A stretch of DNA of 64,000 nt from Streptomyces sp. NBC_01264 (GTDB lineage: Bacteria; Actinomycetota; Actinomycetes; Streptomycetales; Streptomycetaceae), in NCBI RefSeq assembly GCF_026340675.1, contig NZ_JAPEOX010000001.1:806001-870000 (forward strand). The letters run 5' to 3'. Every line of letters begins with the position of its first letter. The stretch's first letter is position 1. Below the pieces are notes generated by a model. That model made no database searches and was not told the DNA's origin. It saw nothing but the letters and a program-made list of their open reading frames with translations. The position numbers and the translations under genes were made by a program. Positions 29,621-38,035 of this stretch are shown here, piece after piece.

Positions 29621-30694
29621 ATGGACGCAGCAACGCCGGCCCCGGTGACGGACGACCCGGCGGCGGACGACCCACTGATCCACATCCTCTGGATCAACGC
29701 GGGCCTGAGCTGTGACGGCGACTCCGTGTCCCTGACCGCCGCGATGCAGCCGAGCATCGAGGAGATCGTGACGGGGACGCTGCCCGGGCTGCCCCGGATC
29801 GCCGTGCACTGGCCGCTGATCGACTTCGAGTGCGGTCCCGTCGGGGGCGCGGACACGTTCATCGAGTGGTTCTTCAAGGGCGAGCGCGGCGAGATCGACC
29901 CGTTCGTGCTGGTGGTCGAGGGCTCCATCCCCAACGAGAAGATCAAGGCCGAGGGTTACTGGTGCGGGTTCGGCGACGATCCGGCGACCGGCCAGCCCAT
30001 CACCACCAGCGAGTGGATCGACCGGCTGGCGCCCAAGGCCCTGGCCGTGGTGGCCATCGGCACCTGCGCCACGTACGGTGGCATCCACGCGATGGAGGGG
30101 AATCCGACGGGCGCGATGGGGCTGCCCGACTACCTGGGCTGGGACTGGAAGTCCCACGCCGGAATCCCGATCGTGTGCGTGCCGGGGTGTCCGATCCAGC
30201 CGGACAACTTCTCGGAGACGCTCACCTACCTGCTCTACCAGGCGGCCGGCTCGGCCCCGATGATCCCGCTCGACGACAAGCTGCGGCCCACGTGGCTGTT
30301 CGGCAACACGGTGCACGAGGGCTGCGACCGGGCCGGCTACTACGAGCAGGGCCAGTTCGCGGAGACCTATGACTCCCCCAAGTGCCTTGTGAAGATCGGC
30401 TGTTGGGGCCCGGTGGTCAAGTGCAACGTGCCCAAGCGCGGCTGGATGAACGGCATCGGCGGCTGCCCGAACGTGGGCGGCATCTGCATCGCCTGCACCA
30501 TGCCGGGCTTCCCGGACAAGTTCATGCCGTTCATGGACGAACCGCCGGGAGCCAAGGTCTCCACCAAGGCCAGCGGCGCGTACGGCGCCGTGATCCGCAG
30601 GCTCCGGGCGATCACCCTGCACACCGTCGACCAGGAGCCCAAGTGGCGCCACTCCGGCGAGAAGCTCACGACGGGCTACCGCCCTCCCTGGTGA
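29621..30694 (+). CDS. hhyS: [NiFe]-hydrogenase small subunit, group 1h (actinobacterial high-affinity type)
   Basis: 357 residues with GGAGG before the ATG. There is no Tat signal, unlike classical uptake hydrogenases. Fe-S ligand motifs are LSCDGDS (C31, with D34 where CxxC enzymes have Cys), GTCATYG (C149), PGCP (C190), VHEGC (H232, C235), C255, C261, C268 and GGCPNVGGICIAC (C282, C289, C292). This fits a 3Cys-1Asp proximal cluster and all-[4Fe-4S] relay as described for actinobacterial-type hydrogenase. It pairs with the large subunit 75 bases downstream and transfers electrons from H2 to the respiratory chain. Confidence 0.97.
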   Translation: MDAATPAPVTDDPAADDPLIHILWINAGLSCDGDSVSLTAAMQPSIEEIVTGTLPGLPRIAVHWPLIDFECGPVGGADTFIEWFFKGERGEIDPFVLVVEGSIPNEKIKAEGYWCGFGDDPATGQPITTSEWIDRLAPKALAVVAIGTCATYGGIHAMEGNPTGAMGLPDYLGWDWKSHAGIPIVCVPGCPIQPDNFSETLTYLLYQAAGSAPMIPLDDKLRPTWLFGNTVHEGCDRAGYYEQGQFAETYDSPKCLVKIGCWGPVVKCNVPKRGWMNGIGGCPNVGGICIACTMPGFPDKFMPFMDEPPGAKVSTKASGAYGAVIRRLRAITLHTVDQEPKWRHSGEKLTTGYRPPW

Positions 30695-30769
30695 ACCCCG
30701 CCCCGGCGGCCGACCGGCCGCTCCGCACACCTCCTCCACCCGCGCTGATGAAGGGTCACGGCAGACACG

Positions 30770-32554
30770 ATGGAACCGAAGACGAAGGCGGCCGGCGACG
30801 GCAGCGGCCTGGTCGAGATGGCCTGGGATCCGATCACCCGGATCGTGGGCAGCCTCGGCATCCACACGAAGATCGACTTCAAGCAGAAGCGGGTCGCCGA
30901 GTGCTACAGCACCTCGTCGGTCTTCCGTGGCTACAGCGTCTTCATGCGCGGCAAGGACCCCCGTGACGCGCACTTCATCACCAGCCGCATCTGCGGGATC
31001 TGCGGCGACAACCACGCCACGTGTTCCGTCTACGCGCAGAACATGGCCTACGGGGTGAAGCCCCCGCACCTCGCCGAATGGATCATCAACCTCGGCGAGT
31101 CCGCGGAGTACATGTTCGACCACAACATCTTCCAGGAGAACCTGGTCGGGGTCGACTACTGCGAGAAGATGGTCCGCGAGACCAACCCCGGGGTACTGGA
31201 GCTGGCCGAGCGGACCGCCGCCCCGCACGCGGGCGAGCACGGCTACCGCACCATCGCCGACATCATGCGCTCGCTCAATCCCATCGAGGGCGAGTTCTAC
31301 CGCGAGGCCCTCCAAGTCAGCCGCTACACACGGGAGATGTTCTGCCTGATGGAGGGGCGCCACGTGCACCCCTCCACGCTCTACCCGGGCGGCGTCGGCA
31401 CCATCGCCTCGGTCCAGCTCTTCACCGACTACATGAGCCGCCTGATGCGGTACGTGGAGTTCATGAAGAAGGTGGTGCCGCTGCACGACGACCTCTTCGA
31501 CTTCTTCTACGAGGCCCTGCCCGGCTACGAGGAGGTCGGCCGCCGGCGTGTCCTGCTGGGCTGCTGGGGCGCCCTCAACGACCCCGAGTACTGCGACTTC
31601 ACGTACGCCAACATGACCGACTGGGGACGGAAGATGTTCGTCACCCCGGGCGTGGTGGTGGACGGCAAACTGGTCACCAACGACCTCACCGAGATCAACC
31701 TGGGCATCCGCATCCTGCTGGGCAGCTCGTACTACGACGACTGGCAGGGGCAGGAGCAGTTCGTCACGCACGACCCGCTCGGCAACCCGGTGGACCCGCG
31801 CCACCCGTGGAACCAGCACACCATCCCGGCCCCGCAGAAGCGGAACTTCGACGACAAGTACAGCTGGGTGATGTCGCCCCGCTGGTTCGACGGCAAGGAC
31901 CACCTGGCGCTCGACACCGGCGGCGGCCCCATCGCCCGGCTGTGGTCCACGGCCCTGTCCGCGCTGGTGGACGTGGGCTACGTCAAGGCCACCGGGCACA
32001 GCGTGGTCATCAACCTGCCGAAGACGATGACCAAGCCCGAGACGACCTTCGAGTGGCGGATCCCGAAGTGGAGCAACGCCCTGGAGCGCAACCGGGCCCG
32101 TACCTACTTCCAGGCGTACGCGGCCGCCATCGCGCTGCACTGCGCCGAGAAGGGGCTGGCGGAGGTCCGCGCCGGACGCACCCAGACCTGGGAGAAGTTC
32201 GAGGTGCCGGACCAGGCGGTCGGCGTCGGCTTCACCGAGGCCGTACGGGGCGTCCTGTCGCACCACATGGTCATCCGCGACGGGAAGATCGCCAACTACC
32301 ACCCGTACCCGCCGACTCCGTGGAACGCCAGCACCCGCGACACCTTCGGCACCCCGGGACCGTACGAGGACGCCGTGCAGAACACCCCCATCTTCGAGGA
32401 GAACACCCCGGAGAACTTCAAGGGCATCGACATCATGCGGGCCGTCCGCAGTTTCGACCCCTGCCTGCCGTGCGGCGTGCACATGTACGTCGGTGGCGGC
32501 AAGACCGTCAAGAACATGCACGTTCCCACCGGCCTGAGCGGACTGGGCGGATGA
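30770..32554 (+). CDS. hhyL: [NiFe]-hydrogenase large subunit, group 1h
   Basis: 594 residues. The NiFe ligands are C75 and C78 in SRICGICGDNHATC and C565 and C568 in DPCLPCGVH. The 23 residues after H571 form the C-terminal extension removed by the maturation protease once nickel is in place. This subunit holds the H2-activating NiFe(CN)2CO centre. The stop overlaps the next start (ATGA), so translation of the NifU-like gene is coupled. Confidence 0.97.
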   Translation: MEPKTKAAGDGSGLVEMAWDPITRIVGSLGIHTKIDFKQKRVAECYSTSSVFRGYSVFMRGKDPRDAHFITSRICGICGDNHATCSVYAQNMAYGVKPPHLAEWIINLGESAEYMFDHNIFQENLVGVDYCEKMVRETNPGVLELAERTAAPHAGEHGYRTIADIMRSLNPIEGEFYREALQVSRYTREMFCLMEGRHVHPSTLYPGGVGTIASVQLFTDYMSRLMRYVEFMKKVVPLHDDLFDFFYEALPGYEEVGRRRVLLGCWGALNDPEYCDFTYANMTDWGRKMFVTPGVVVDGKLVTNDLTEINLGIRILLGSSYYDDWQGQEQFVTHDPLGNPVDPRHPWNQHTIPAPQKRNFDDKYSWVMSPRWFDGKDHLALDTGGGPIARLWSTALSALVDVGYVKATGHSVVINLPKTMTKPETTFEWRIPKWSNALERNRARTYFQAYAAAIALHCAEKGLAEVRAGRTQTWEKFEVPDQAVGVGFTEAVRGVLSHHMVIRDGKIANYHPYPPTPWNASTRDTFGTPGPYEDAVQNTPIFEENTPENFKGIDIMRAVRSFDPCLPCGVHMYVGGGKTVKNMHVPTGLSGLGG

Positions 32555-33093
32555 GCGCCGCACCCGCGGGCGTCGCGCTCGACGCACGGGAGGCGGGGCG
32601 CCGGGTGGACGAGGTCCTCGACCGGCTCGCCGCCACGGGGGACCGGGCGGCCTGCGCCGCCGCCGAGGAACTGGTCCGCGGGCTCATGCAGTTCTACGGG
32701 GCGGGGCTCGCCCGGATCACGGAACGGCTCGGGGACCACGGCCTGGCCCCGCTGCTGGACGACGAGCTCGTCGCGAGCCTGCTGGCCCTGCACGACCTGA
32801 ACCCCGAGGACGTGCACGTCCGGATCGGGCGGGCGCTGCGGTCCGCACCGGAGTCCGCGGAACTGCTCGGCTTCGACCCCGCCTCGGGCGTCCTGAGGCT
32901 GAGCGTTCCCGCCGGCGGCGGCTGCGGCTGCGGCGGTGCGGACGCCGGCTCCGCCGGGGTCCCGAGCGGCGTGGCGGACGCCCTGGCGGCCTTCGCGCCC
33001 GAAGTGACCTCCGTGGAGGTGGAGAAGGCGGCCCCCGCCCCGGCCCTCCTCCAGATCGGCGCCCGCCCGCAGACCCCGGCACGGGTGCGGTGA
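32551..33093 (+). CDS. NifU C-terminal-like protein of the hydrogenase operon
   Basis: 180 residues. The C-terminal part (about 95-165) resembles the NifU/Nfu Fe-S scaffold domain, with GGGCGCGG in place of the usual CxxCP site and EVTSVEVEKA at the end. The N-terminal half is helical (RRVDEVLDRLAATGDRA, ELVRGLMQFYGAGLARI). It may deliver clusters to the small subunit. It is ATGA-coupled to the large subunit and GTGA-coupled to the next gene. The altered Cys motif makes true scaffold activity uncertain. Confidence 0.85.
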   Translation: MSAAPAGVALDAREAGRRVDEVLDRLAATGDRAACAAAEELVRGLMQFYGAGLARITERLGDHGLAPLLDDELVASLLALHDLNPEDVHVRIGRALRSAPESAELLGFDPASGVLRLSVPAGGGCGCGGADAGSAGVPSGVADALAAFAPEVTSVEVEKAAPAPALLQIGARPQTPARVR

Positions 33094-33743
33094 GCGCGCC
33101 GGCCCCGGCCGCGCGCGGCCTGCGCAGGTTCGCCGGCGCCCGGCCACCGCGCCCCGAGACCTGCGAACTGTGCGGGGTGGCCGTCGCCGAGGACGGGCAC
33201 CGCCACCTCGTGGAGACCGAGCGGCGGGCCCTGGTCTGCGCCTGCACCGCCTGCGCCCTGCTCTTCGACCGGCCCGGGTCGGCCACCGGCCGGTTCCGCG
33301 CCGTCCCCGACCGCTACCTCACCGACCCGGAGCGTCCGCTGGGCGAGGGCGCCTGGGAGGCCCTCCAGATCCCCGTCGGGGTGGCCTTCCTCTTCCGCAA
33401 CGCCGCGCTGGACCGCCTGGTCGCGCTCTACCCGAGCCCCGCCGGGGCCACCGAGAGCGAGCTCGACCCGGAGACCTGGCAGCGGGTGCTCGGCGCCGGA
33501 CGCCTGGCGGGCCTGCTGGAGCCCGACGTGGAGGCGCTGCTGCTGCACCGCGCGGCCGGCGACACCACCTGCCACCTGGTCCCCATCGACATCTGCTACG
33601 AGCTGGTGGGCCGGATGCGGATGCTGTGGCAGGGCTTCGACGGGGGCGCCGAAGCCCGGGAGGCGCTGCGCCTGTTCTTCGAGCGGGTCGAGCGGCGGGC
33701 CCGGGTGCTCGCCCCGGACCCGGCGGAAGCGGGGCGGCCGTGA
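33090..33743 (+). CDS. DUF5947-type protein with rubredoxin-like cysteine pairs
   Basis: 217 residues starting at a GTG overlapping the upstream stop. CELCG (near 26) and CACTACALLF (near 50) give two Cys pairs that could bind iron (rubredoxin-like) or zinc. The rest is mixed alpha/beta, with VPIDICYELVGRMRMLWQGF conserved in my memory of hydrogenase loci. Rubredoxin-like proteins assist assembly of O2-tolerant hydrogenases (HoxR/HupI); a similar role is inferred here. The DUF number is from memory. Confidence 0.8.
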   Translation: MSAPAPAARGLRRFAGARPPRPETCELCGVAVAEDGHRHLVETERRALVCACTACALLFDRPGSATGRFRAVPDRYLTDPERPLGEGAWEALQIPVGVAFLFRNAALDRLVALYPSPAGATESELDPETWQRVLGAGRLAGLLEPDVEALLLHRAAGDTTCHLVPIDICYELVGRMRMLWQGFDGGAEAREALRLFFERVERRARVLAPDPAEAGRP

Positions 33744-34432
33744 CCGACTTCGGCTTCTCCTGCACCGGGGTGCGCGCGGACCCGTACGCCGCCGGACCCA
33801 CGCTGGTGTTCCGGCTGCGGCTGACCGCCTCGCCCGAGGTGCGCGTGCACGCCGTCGCCCTGCGCTGCCAGCTCCGCGTGGAGCCCGCCAAGCGGCGCTA
33901 CGGCCCCGCCGAGGCGGACGGCCTGGCCGACCTGTTCGGCGATCCCTCCCGCTGGGGGACCACGCTTCAGCCGGTGCAGTTCGCGCAGGTCCCGGTCATG
34001 GTCCCGAGTTTCACCGGGGAGACCGAGGTGGACCTCGTGGTGCCGTGCAGCTACGACATGGACATCGCGGCGACCCGGTACTTCGCGGCGCTCCAGGACG
34101 GTGAGGTCCCGATGCTGATGCTGTTCTCGGGGACCGCCTTCACCGGGGCGGGCGGCTTCCACGTCGAACCGGTGCCCTGGGACCGCGAGGCCTCGTACCG
34201 GATGCCCGTGGCCGTCTGGCGGGAGATGGTCGAGCAGCACTTCCCGGGATGCGGCTGGCTGCGACTGCCCGCCGACACCATGGCCGACCTGCTGGCCTTC
34301 CGCTCCCGGCACGCCCTCCCCTCGTGGGAGGCCACCGTGCGCACCCTCCTGGACCGGGCGGCCGATCCGGCGCCCGCCCCGTTCCGGCTGGGGACGCCGG
34401 CGCCGCTCGTCATCGAGAGGACGGCGCCGTGA
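33740..34432 (+). CDS. DUF6084-type hydrogenase-operon protein
   Basis: 230 residues starting at a GTG overlapping the upstream stop. It looks all-beta with a helical C-terminus. Notable stretches are FRLRLTASPEVRVHAVALRC, VPCSYDMDIAATRYFAAL and EMVEQHFPGCGWLRLP. No catalytic site is recognised. Tight coupling on both sides within the hydrogenase operon argues for a role in assembly or activity. The DUF number is from memory. Confidence 0.8.
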   Translation: MTDFGFSCTGVRADPYAAGPTLVFRLRLTASPEVRVHAVALRCQLRVEPAKRRYGPAEADGLADLFGDPSRWGTTLQPVQFAQVPVMVPSFTGETEVDLVVPCSYDMDIAATRYFAALQDGEVPMLMLFSGTAFTGAGGFHVEPVPWDREASYRMPVAVWREMVEQHFPGCGWLRLPADTMADLLAFRSRHALPSWEATVRTLLDRAADPAPAPFRLGTPAPLVIERTAP

Positions 34433-35877
34433 CCACGACCGCCCCCGGCCCCGGCCCCGTCGACGCCTCGGACTGCCGCTTCGCCACGGCCCGGCAGGTG
34501 GCCGACGCCGTCCTCTTCGAGGGGTACGTCCTCTACCCGTACCGGGCCTCCGCGGCGAAGAACCGGATGCGCTGGCAGTTCGGCGTGCTCGTGCCGCCCG
34601 CCTGGGCCCCCGCCCACGGGGAGCACTCCTTCCAGCGGACGGAGATCCTGCTGGAGCCCCGGGGCGCGGCGACGCTCTCCCTGGAGCTGCGCTTCCTGCA
34701 CGCGCAGCGGCGTACGGTCCAACGGGTCCGCACCGACGGCTCGTTCGAGGAGGTCGCCGAACTCCACCTGGACGACCGGGTGCTGGTCCCCTGGGACGAA
34801 GGGACCGAGGAACGGGTGGAGGTGTCCGTGCCCTTGGCCGAACTGGCGGACTCCGAGGCGGTCTTCCCCTTCTCCCGGGCCGCCCGCGAGGAGGTCGAGC
34901 CGGTGCTCGACGCCGAAGGCCGCCCGGTCGGCCGCATGGTGCGGCGCACGGAACGGATCGACGGGATCCTGCGGCTGCGCGCGGCCGAACTCGAAGGGCC
35001 CTACCGGGTGTCGAAGCTCACCGCCGTGGTGGAGAACACCGGCCCGTGGGCCCCGGCGGATCCGTCCACGACGCGGGAGGAGGCCCTGCCCCGCTCCCTG
35101 GTCGCCGCGCATCTCCTGCTGGCGCTGAGCGCCGGCTCCTTCCTGTCGATGACCGACCCGCCCGAGTGGGCCAAGGGGGCTGTCGCGACCTGCGAGAACC
35201 GGCACACCTGGCCGGTACTGGCGGGCGAGCCGGGCCGCGCGGACGTGGTCCTGTCCTCCCCCATCATCCTGGAGGACCATCCGGCCATCGCCCCCGAGAG
35301 CGCCGGGGCCATGTACGACGCCACCGAGATCGACGAGATCCTGGCCCTGCGCACGGCGGCCCTCACCGACCAGGAGAAGAGGGAGGCCCGCGGGACCGAT
35401 CCCCGGGCCGCCGCCGTGATCGAGCTGGCCGACTCGATGCCCCCCGAGGTACTGGAGCGGCTCCACGGGGCCGTACGGGGCCTGCGCGACATCACCGGCG
35501 GGGCCGCCTTCGGGGCCGCCGTCGAGCCTGCCGCGCAGGATCCGGACACGCTGTTCCGGCCGGACACCCCCTGGTGGGACCCGGCCGGGGCGGACGCCGC
35601 CGCGCCCGTACCCGAGCACGTGACGGTCGACGGCGTCCGGGTGGGCGCCGGAAGCCGTGTCGTGCTGCGGCCGGGACTGCGCCGGACGGACGCCCAGGAC
35701 CTGTTCCTCCAGGGCCGCACCGCCCTGGTGGAGACCGTGCTGCACGATGTCGACGGGGGCGTTCACCTCGCCGTCACCGTGGAGGGCGACCCGGGCGCCG
35801 ACATCCGCCGGGAGCAGGGCCGGTTCCTGTACTTCCAGCCGGACGAGGTCACCGTCGTCCCCGGGGAGCCCCGATGA
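34429..35877 (+). CDS. conserved hydrogenase-operon protein of unknown function, 482 residues
   Basis: 482 residues starting at a GTG overlapping the upstream stop. The N-terminal half is beta-rich (FEGYVLYPYRASAAKNRMRW, EHSFQRTEILLEPRG). A helical centre contains SAGSFLSMTDPPEWAKG and PIILEDHPAIAPESAGAMYD. The C-terminal 90 residues look like a small beta-barrel (VGAGSRVVLRPGLRRTDAQD). No signal peptide, membrane helix or known motif is seen. Position between coupled accessory genes and the protease gene suggests a dedicated maturation, scaffold or regulatory role. Confidence 0.85.
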   Translation: MTTTAPGPGPVDASDCRFATARQVADAVLFEGYVLYPYRASAAKNRMRWQFGVLVPPAWAPAHGEHSFQRTEILLEPRGAATLSLELRFLHAQRRTVQRVRTDGSFEEVAELHLDDRVLVPWDEGTEERVEVSVPLAELADSEAVFPFSRAAREEVEPVLDAEGRPVGRMVRRTERIDGILRLRAAELEGPYRVSKLTAVVENTGPWAPADPSTTREEALPRSLVAAHLLLALSAGSFLSMTDPPEWAKGAVATCENRHTWPVLAGEPGRADVVLSSPIILEDHPAIAPESAGAMYDATEIDEILALRTAALTDQEKREARGTDPRAAAVIELADSMPPEVLERLHGAVRGLRDITGGAAFGAAVEPAAQDPDTLFRPDTPWWDPAGADAAAPVPEHVTVDGVRVGAGSRVVLRPGLRRTDAQDLFLQGRTALVETVLHDVDGGVHLAVTVEGDPGADIRREQGRFLYFQPDEVTVVPGEPR

Positions 35878-36431
35878 GCGGCCGCACCCTGGTCGCGGGC
35901 ATCGGCAACGTCTTCCTCGGTGACGACGGCTTCGGTGTGGAGACCCTGCGGGCCCTGTCGGCGCACCCGCTGCCGCAGGGCGTGGAGGCGGTGGACTTCG
36001 GGGTCCGCGGGGTCCACCTCGCCTACCAGTTGCTGGACGGCTACGACACGGTCGTCCTCGTCGACGCCACCGCGCGCGGCGGGGCCCCCGGCACCCTCTA
36101 CCTGATCGAGGTCGGCGAGGAGACGGCCGCTCCCCCGGGCGGGGCCGCCCTCGACGGCCACGACATGTCGCCCGCCACCGTCCTGGCCCTGCTGGACACC
36201 CTGTGCGCCGGTACCGGCGCCGAGGCGCCCCGGCGCGTGCTCGTCCTCGGCTGCGAACCCGCCTGCGTCGAGGAGGGCATCGGGCTGAGCGGGCCGGTGG
36301 CCGACGCGGTGCCGCAGGCCGTGCGCGCCCTCCTGGACCTGCTCGGGCAGCTGGACCTGCTCGGGCAGGAGGAAACGTACGCACCCGGGACCCACGACCC
36401 GAACCGCCGAGAACTGAGGAGCACCCCATGA
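35874..36431 (+). CDS. hydrogenase maturation endopeptidase (HyaD/HoxW type)
   Basis: 185 residues, ATGA-coupled to the preceding gene. GIGNVFLGDDGFGVETL carries the conserved metal-sensing acidic residue, VEAVDFGVRGVHLAYQLLDG the second Asp, and LDGHDMSPATVL the conserved His. These proteases check nickel insertion and then cut the large-subunit C-terminus after the DPCxxCxxH motif. The last 30 residues are a poorly conserved tail. Confidence 0.93.
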   Translation: MSGRTLVAGIGNVFLGDDGFGVETLRALSAHPLPQGVEAVDFGVRGVHLAYQLLDGYDTVVLVDATARGGAPGTLYLIEVGEETAAPPGGAALDGHDMSPATVLALLDTLCAGTGAEAPRRVLVLGCEPACVEEGIGLSGPVADAVPQAVRALLDLLGQLDLLGQEETYAPGTHDPNRRELRSTP

Positions 36432-36532
36432 AGAAGGTACTCGTCGGCGGGGCCGCCGCCTTGGCCCTGGTCGCCGTCCTCAAGCAGGTCCTGCCCGACA
36501 TCAGGCGCTACTTGCGCATCCGCGGCATGTGA
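36428..36532 (+). CDS. 34-residue peptide, DUF6893-like
   Basis: The start overlaps the protease stop (ATGA). The peptide is a single short hydrophobic helix followed by a basic end (KKVLVGGAAALALVAVLKQV, then LPDIRRYLRIRGM). Similar tiny proteins close hydrogenase operons in Streptomyces, as I remember. It could anchor the complex or its chaperones to the membrane. A hairpin follows five bases later. Confidence 0.75.
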   Translation: MKKVLVGGAAALALVAVLKQVLPDIRRYLRIRGM

Positions 36533-36536
36533 ACGC

Positions 36537-36572
36537 GTACGCCCCGCCCTCCGAATGGAGTACGGGGCGTAC
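36537..36572. terminator. hairpin ending the hydrogenase structural operon
   Basis: GTACGCCCCG and CGGGGCGTAC form a perfect 10-bp stem with a 16-base loop, five bases after the small-peptide stop. hypA begins 78 bases later, so the hyp genes probably have their own promoter or depend on readthrough. Confidence 0.7.
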
Positions 36573-36649
36573 GGGCTCCCGGCGTGCCCGGCCGCGGCGC
36601 CCCGGTCCTGCCGGTGTAATGAGCCGCGGCAGGACGGAGACCGAACCCG

Positions 36650-37060
36650 ATGCACGAGATGTCGATCGCCCTGGCCGTCGTGGGCCAGGTGGAGGAAGCG
36701 GCCCCGGAGGCCGGCAGCACCGTGAGCCGAGTGGAGCTCCAGGTGGGCGAGTTGGCCGGGGTGGTCCCGGACGCACTCGGCTTCTGCTTCGAACTGGCCT
36801 GCGCCGGAACCCTCCTGGAAGGGGCCGAGCTCGTCGTCCGGTCCGTGCCGGCCCGTGCACGCTGCGGCGCCTGCGCGGGCGACTGGGCCGTGGGGTTGCC
36901 TCCCGAACTGTGCTGTCCCCGGTGCGGAAGCGCCACGGAGGTCGAGCTGCTCTCCGGGCGCGAGCTGCGCATCCTCACCGTGACCTGGGAGGACGCGCGG
37001 TCCACCGAGGGCGCCACCGTCGCGGCCCCCTGCCTCGCCCCGATCTCAGAGGAGGCCTGA
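36650..37060 (+). CDS. hypA: hydrogenase nickel-insertion protein HypA
   Basis: 136 residues. The mature N-terminus MHEMSIA carries the nickel ligand His2. The zinc site is two pairs, CGAC and CPRC. HypA transfers nickel with HypB to the large-subunit precursor. The C-terminal 20 residues extend beyond the usual 113-residue family length. It begins the hyp operon, four bases before hypB. Confidence 0.95.
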   Translation: MHEMSIALAVVGQVEEAAPEAGSTVSRVELQVGELAGVVPDALGFCFELACAGTLLEGAELVVRSVPARARCGACAGDWAVGLPPELCCPRCGSATEVELLSGRELRILTVTWEDARSTEGATVAAPCLAPISEEA

Positions 37061-37063
37061 CCC

Positions 37064-38035
37064 ATGTGCCGAGTGGTCGACCTGCAACAGGCGGTACTCG
37101 CCAAGAACGACGGGGCCGCGCAGGCCCTGCGCGCCGAACTCACCGCCCGCGGCACGACGGTGGTCAACATGCTCTCCAGTCCGGGCAGCGGCAAGACCGC
37201 GCTGCTGGAGCGGGAACTGGTGCTCGGCGCGGAACGCGGGGTGGCCGTCGCGGCCCTGACCGCGGACCTGGCCACCGAGAACGACGCGGTCCGGCTGGCC
37301 CGTTCGGGGGCGCCGGTCAAGCAGGTGCTCACGGACGGGCTCTGTCATCTGGAGGCCGTGATGCTGGGCCGCCACCTGCACGGCTGGCTGCCCGAGGAGA
37401 CGCGGCTGCTCTTCGTCGAGAACGTCGGCAATCTGGTCTGCCCGGCCTCGTACGACCTCGGGGAGTCGCTGCGCGTGGTCCTCGCGTCCGTGACCGAGGG
37501 CGAGGACAAACCGCTGAAGTACCCGACGGCCTTCGGCCTGGCCCAGCTCGTCGTCGTCACCAAGACCGATATCGCGCGGGCCGTCGAGTTCGACGAGGCG
37601 GCCTTCCGCGCGAACGTCCAGCAGGTCAACCCGGGGGTGGAGGTGGTGCTCACCTCGGCCCGCACCGGCGAGGGCGTCGGCCTCCTGCTGGACCTGGCGC
37701 AGGCGGTCGGAGCGGGAGCCGCGGCGCACACCCCGGTGATGGCCGGCGCCCGCGCGCAGACGCCGAGCCCCGGTGCGGGCGGCGGCGCGGACGGTGTCCA
37801 TGGGCACAGCCACGGGGACAGCCACAGCCACGGCCACCACCACGACGGCCACACGCACGGGCCGGGGGACGGGCACGATCACGACCACGGGCCCGGGCAC
37901 GGGCACGGGCACGGCCCGGAGCATGGCCAGGCGCACGCCCATGGACACGGCCCGGAACACGGCCAAGCACACGGCCAGGGGCACACACCGCTGCCGTCCG
38001 GTCCCCCAGCGGCAGCGCAAGCGCACACCCGCTGA
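37064..38035 (+). CDS. hypB: hydrogenase nickel-insertion GTPase HypB with C-terminal His-rich tail
   Basis: 323 residues. The G domain shows LSSPGSGKTALLE (P-loop), ADLATENDA, ENVGNLVCPASYDLGE and VVTKTDIA. GTP hydrolysis drives nickel transfer from HypA. The last 75 or so residues hold about 24 histidines interleaved with Gly and Asp (HGHSHGDSHSHGHHHDGHTH), a likely nickel store. In many HypB proteins this His-rich part is N-terminal; here it follows the G domain. The stop shares one base with the hypF start. Confidence 0.96.
   Translation: MCRVVDLQQAVLAKNDGAAQALRAELTARGTTVVNMLSSPGSGKTALLERELVLGAERGVAVAALTADLATENDAVRLARSGAPVKQVLTDGLCHLEAVMLGRHLHGWLPEETRLLFVENVGNLVCPASYDLGESLRVVLASVTEGEDKPLKYPTAFGLAQLVVVTKTDIARAVEFDEAAFRANVQQVNPGVEVVLTSARTGEGVGLLLDLAQAVGAGAAAHTPVMAGARAQTPSPGAGGGADGVHGHSHGDSHSHGHHHDGHTHGPGDGHDHDHGPGHGHGHGPEHGQAHAHGHGPEHGQAHGQGHTPLPSGPPAAAQAHTR

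Noticed and set aside
29519..32587. A 1022-residue open frame antisense to the hydrogenase subunits.
   Set aside because: It mirrors well conserved hydrogenase genes, and its translation resembles no protein.
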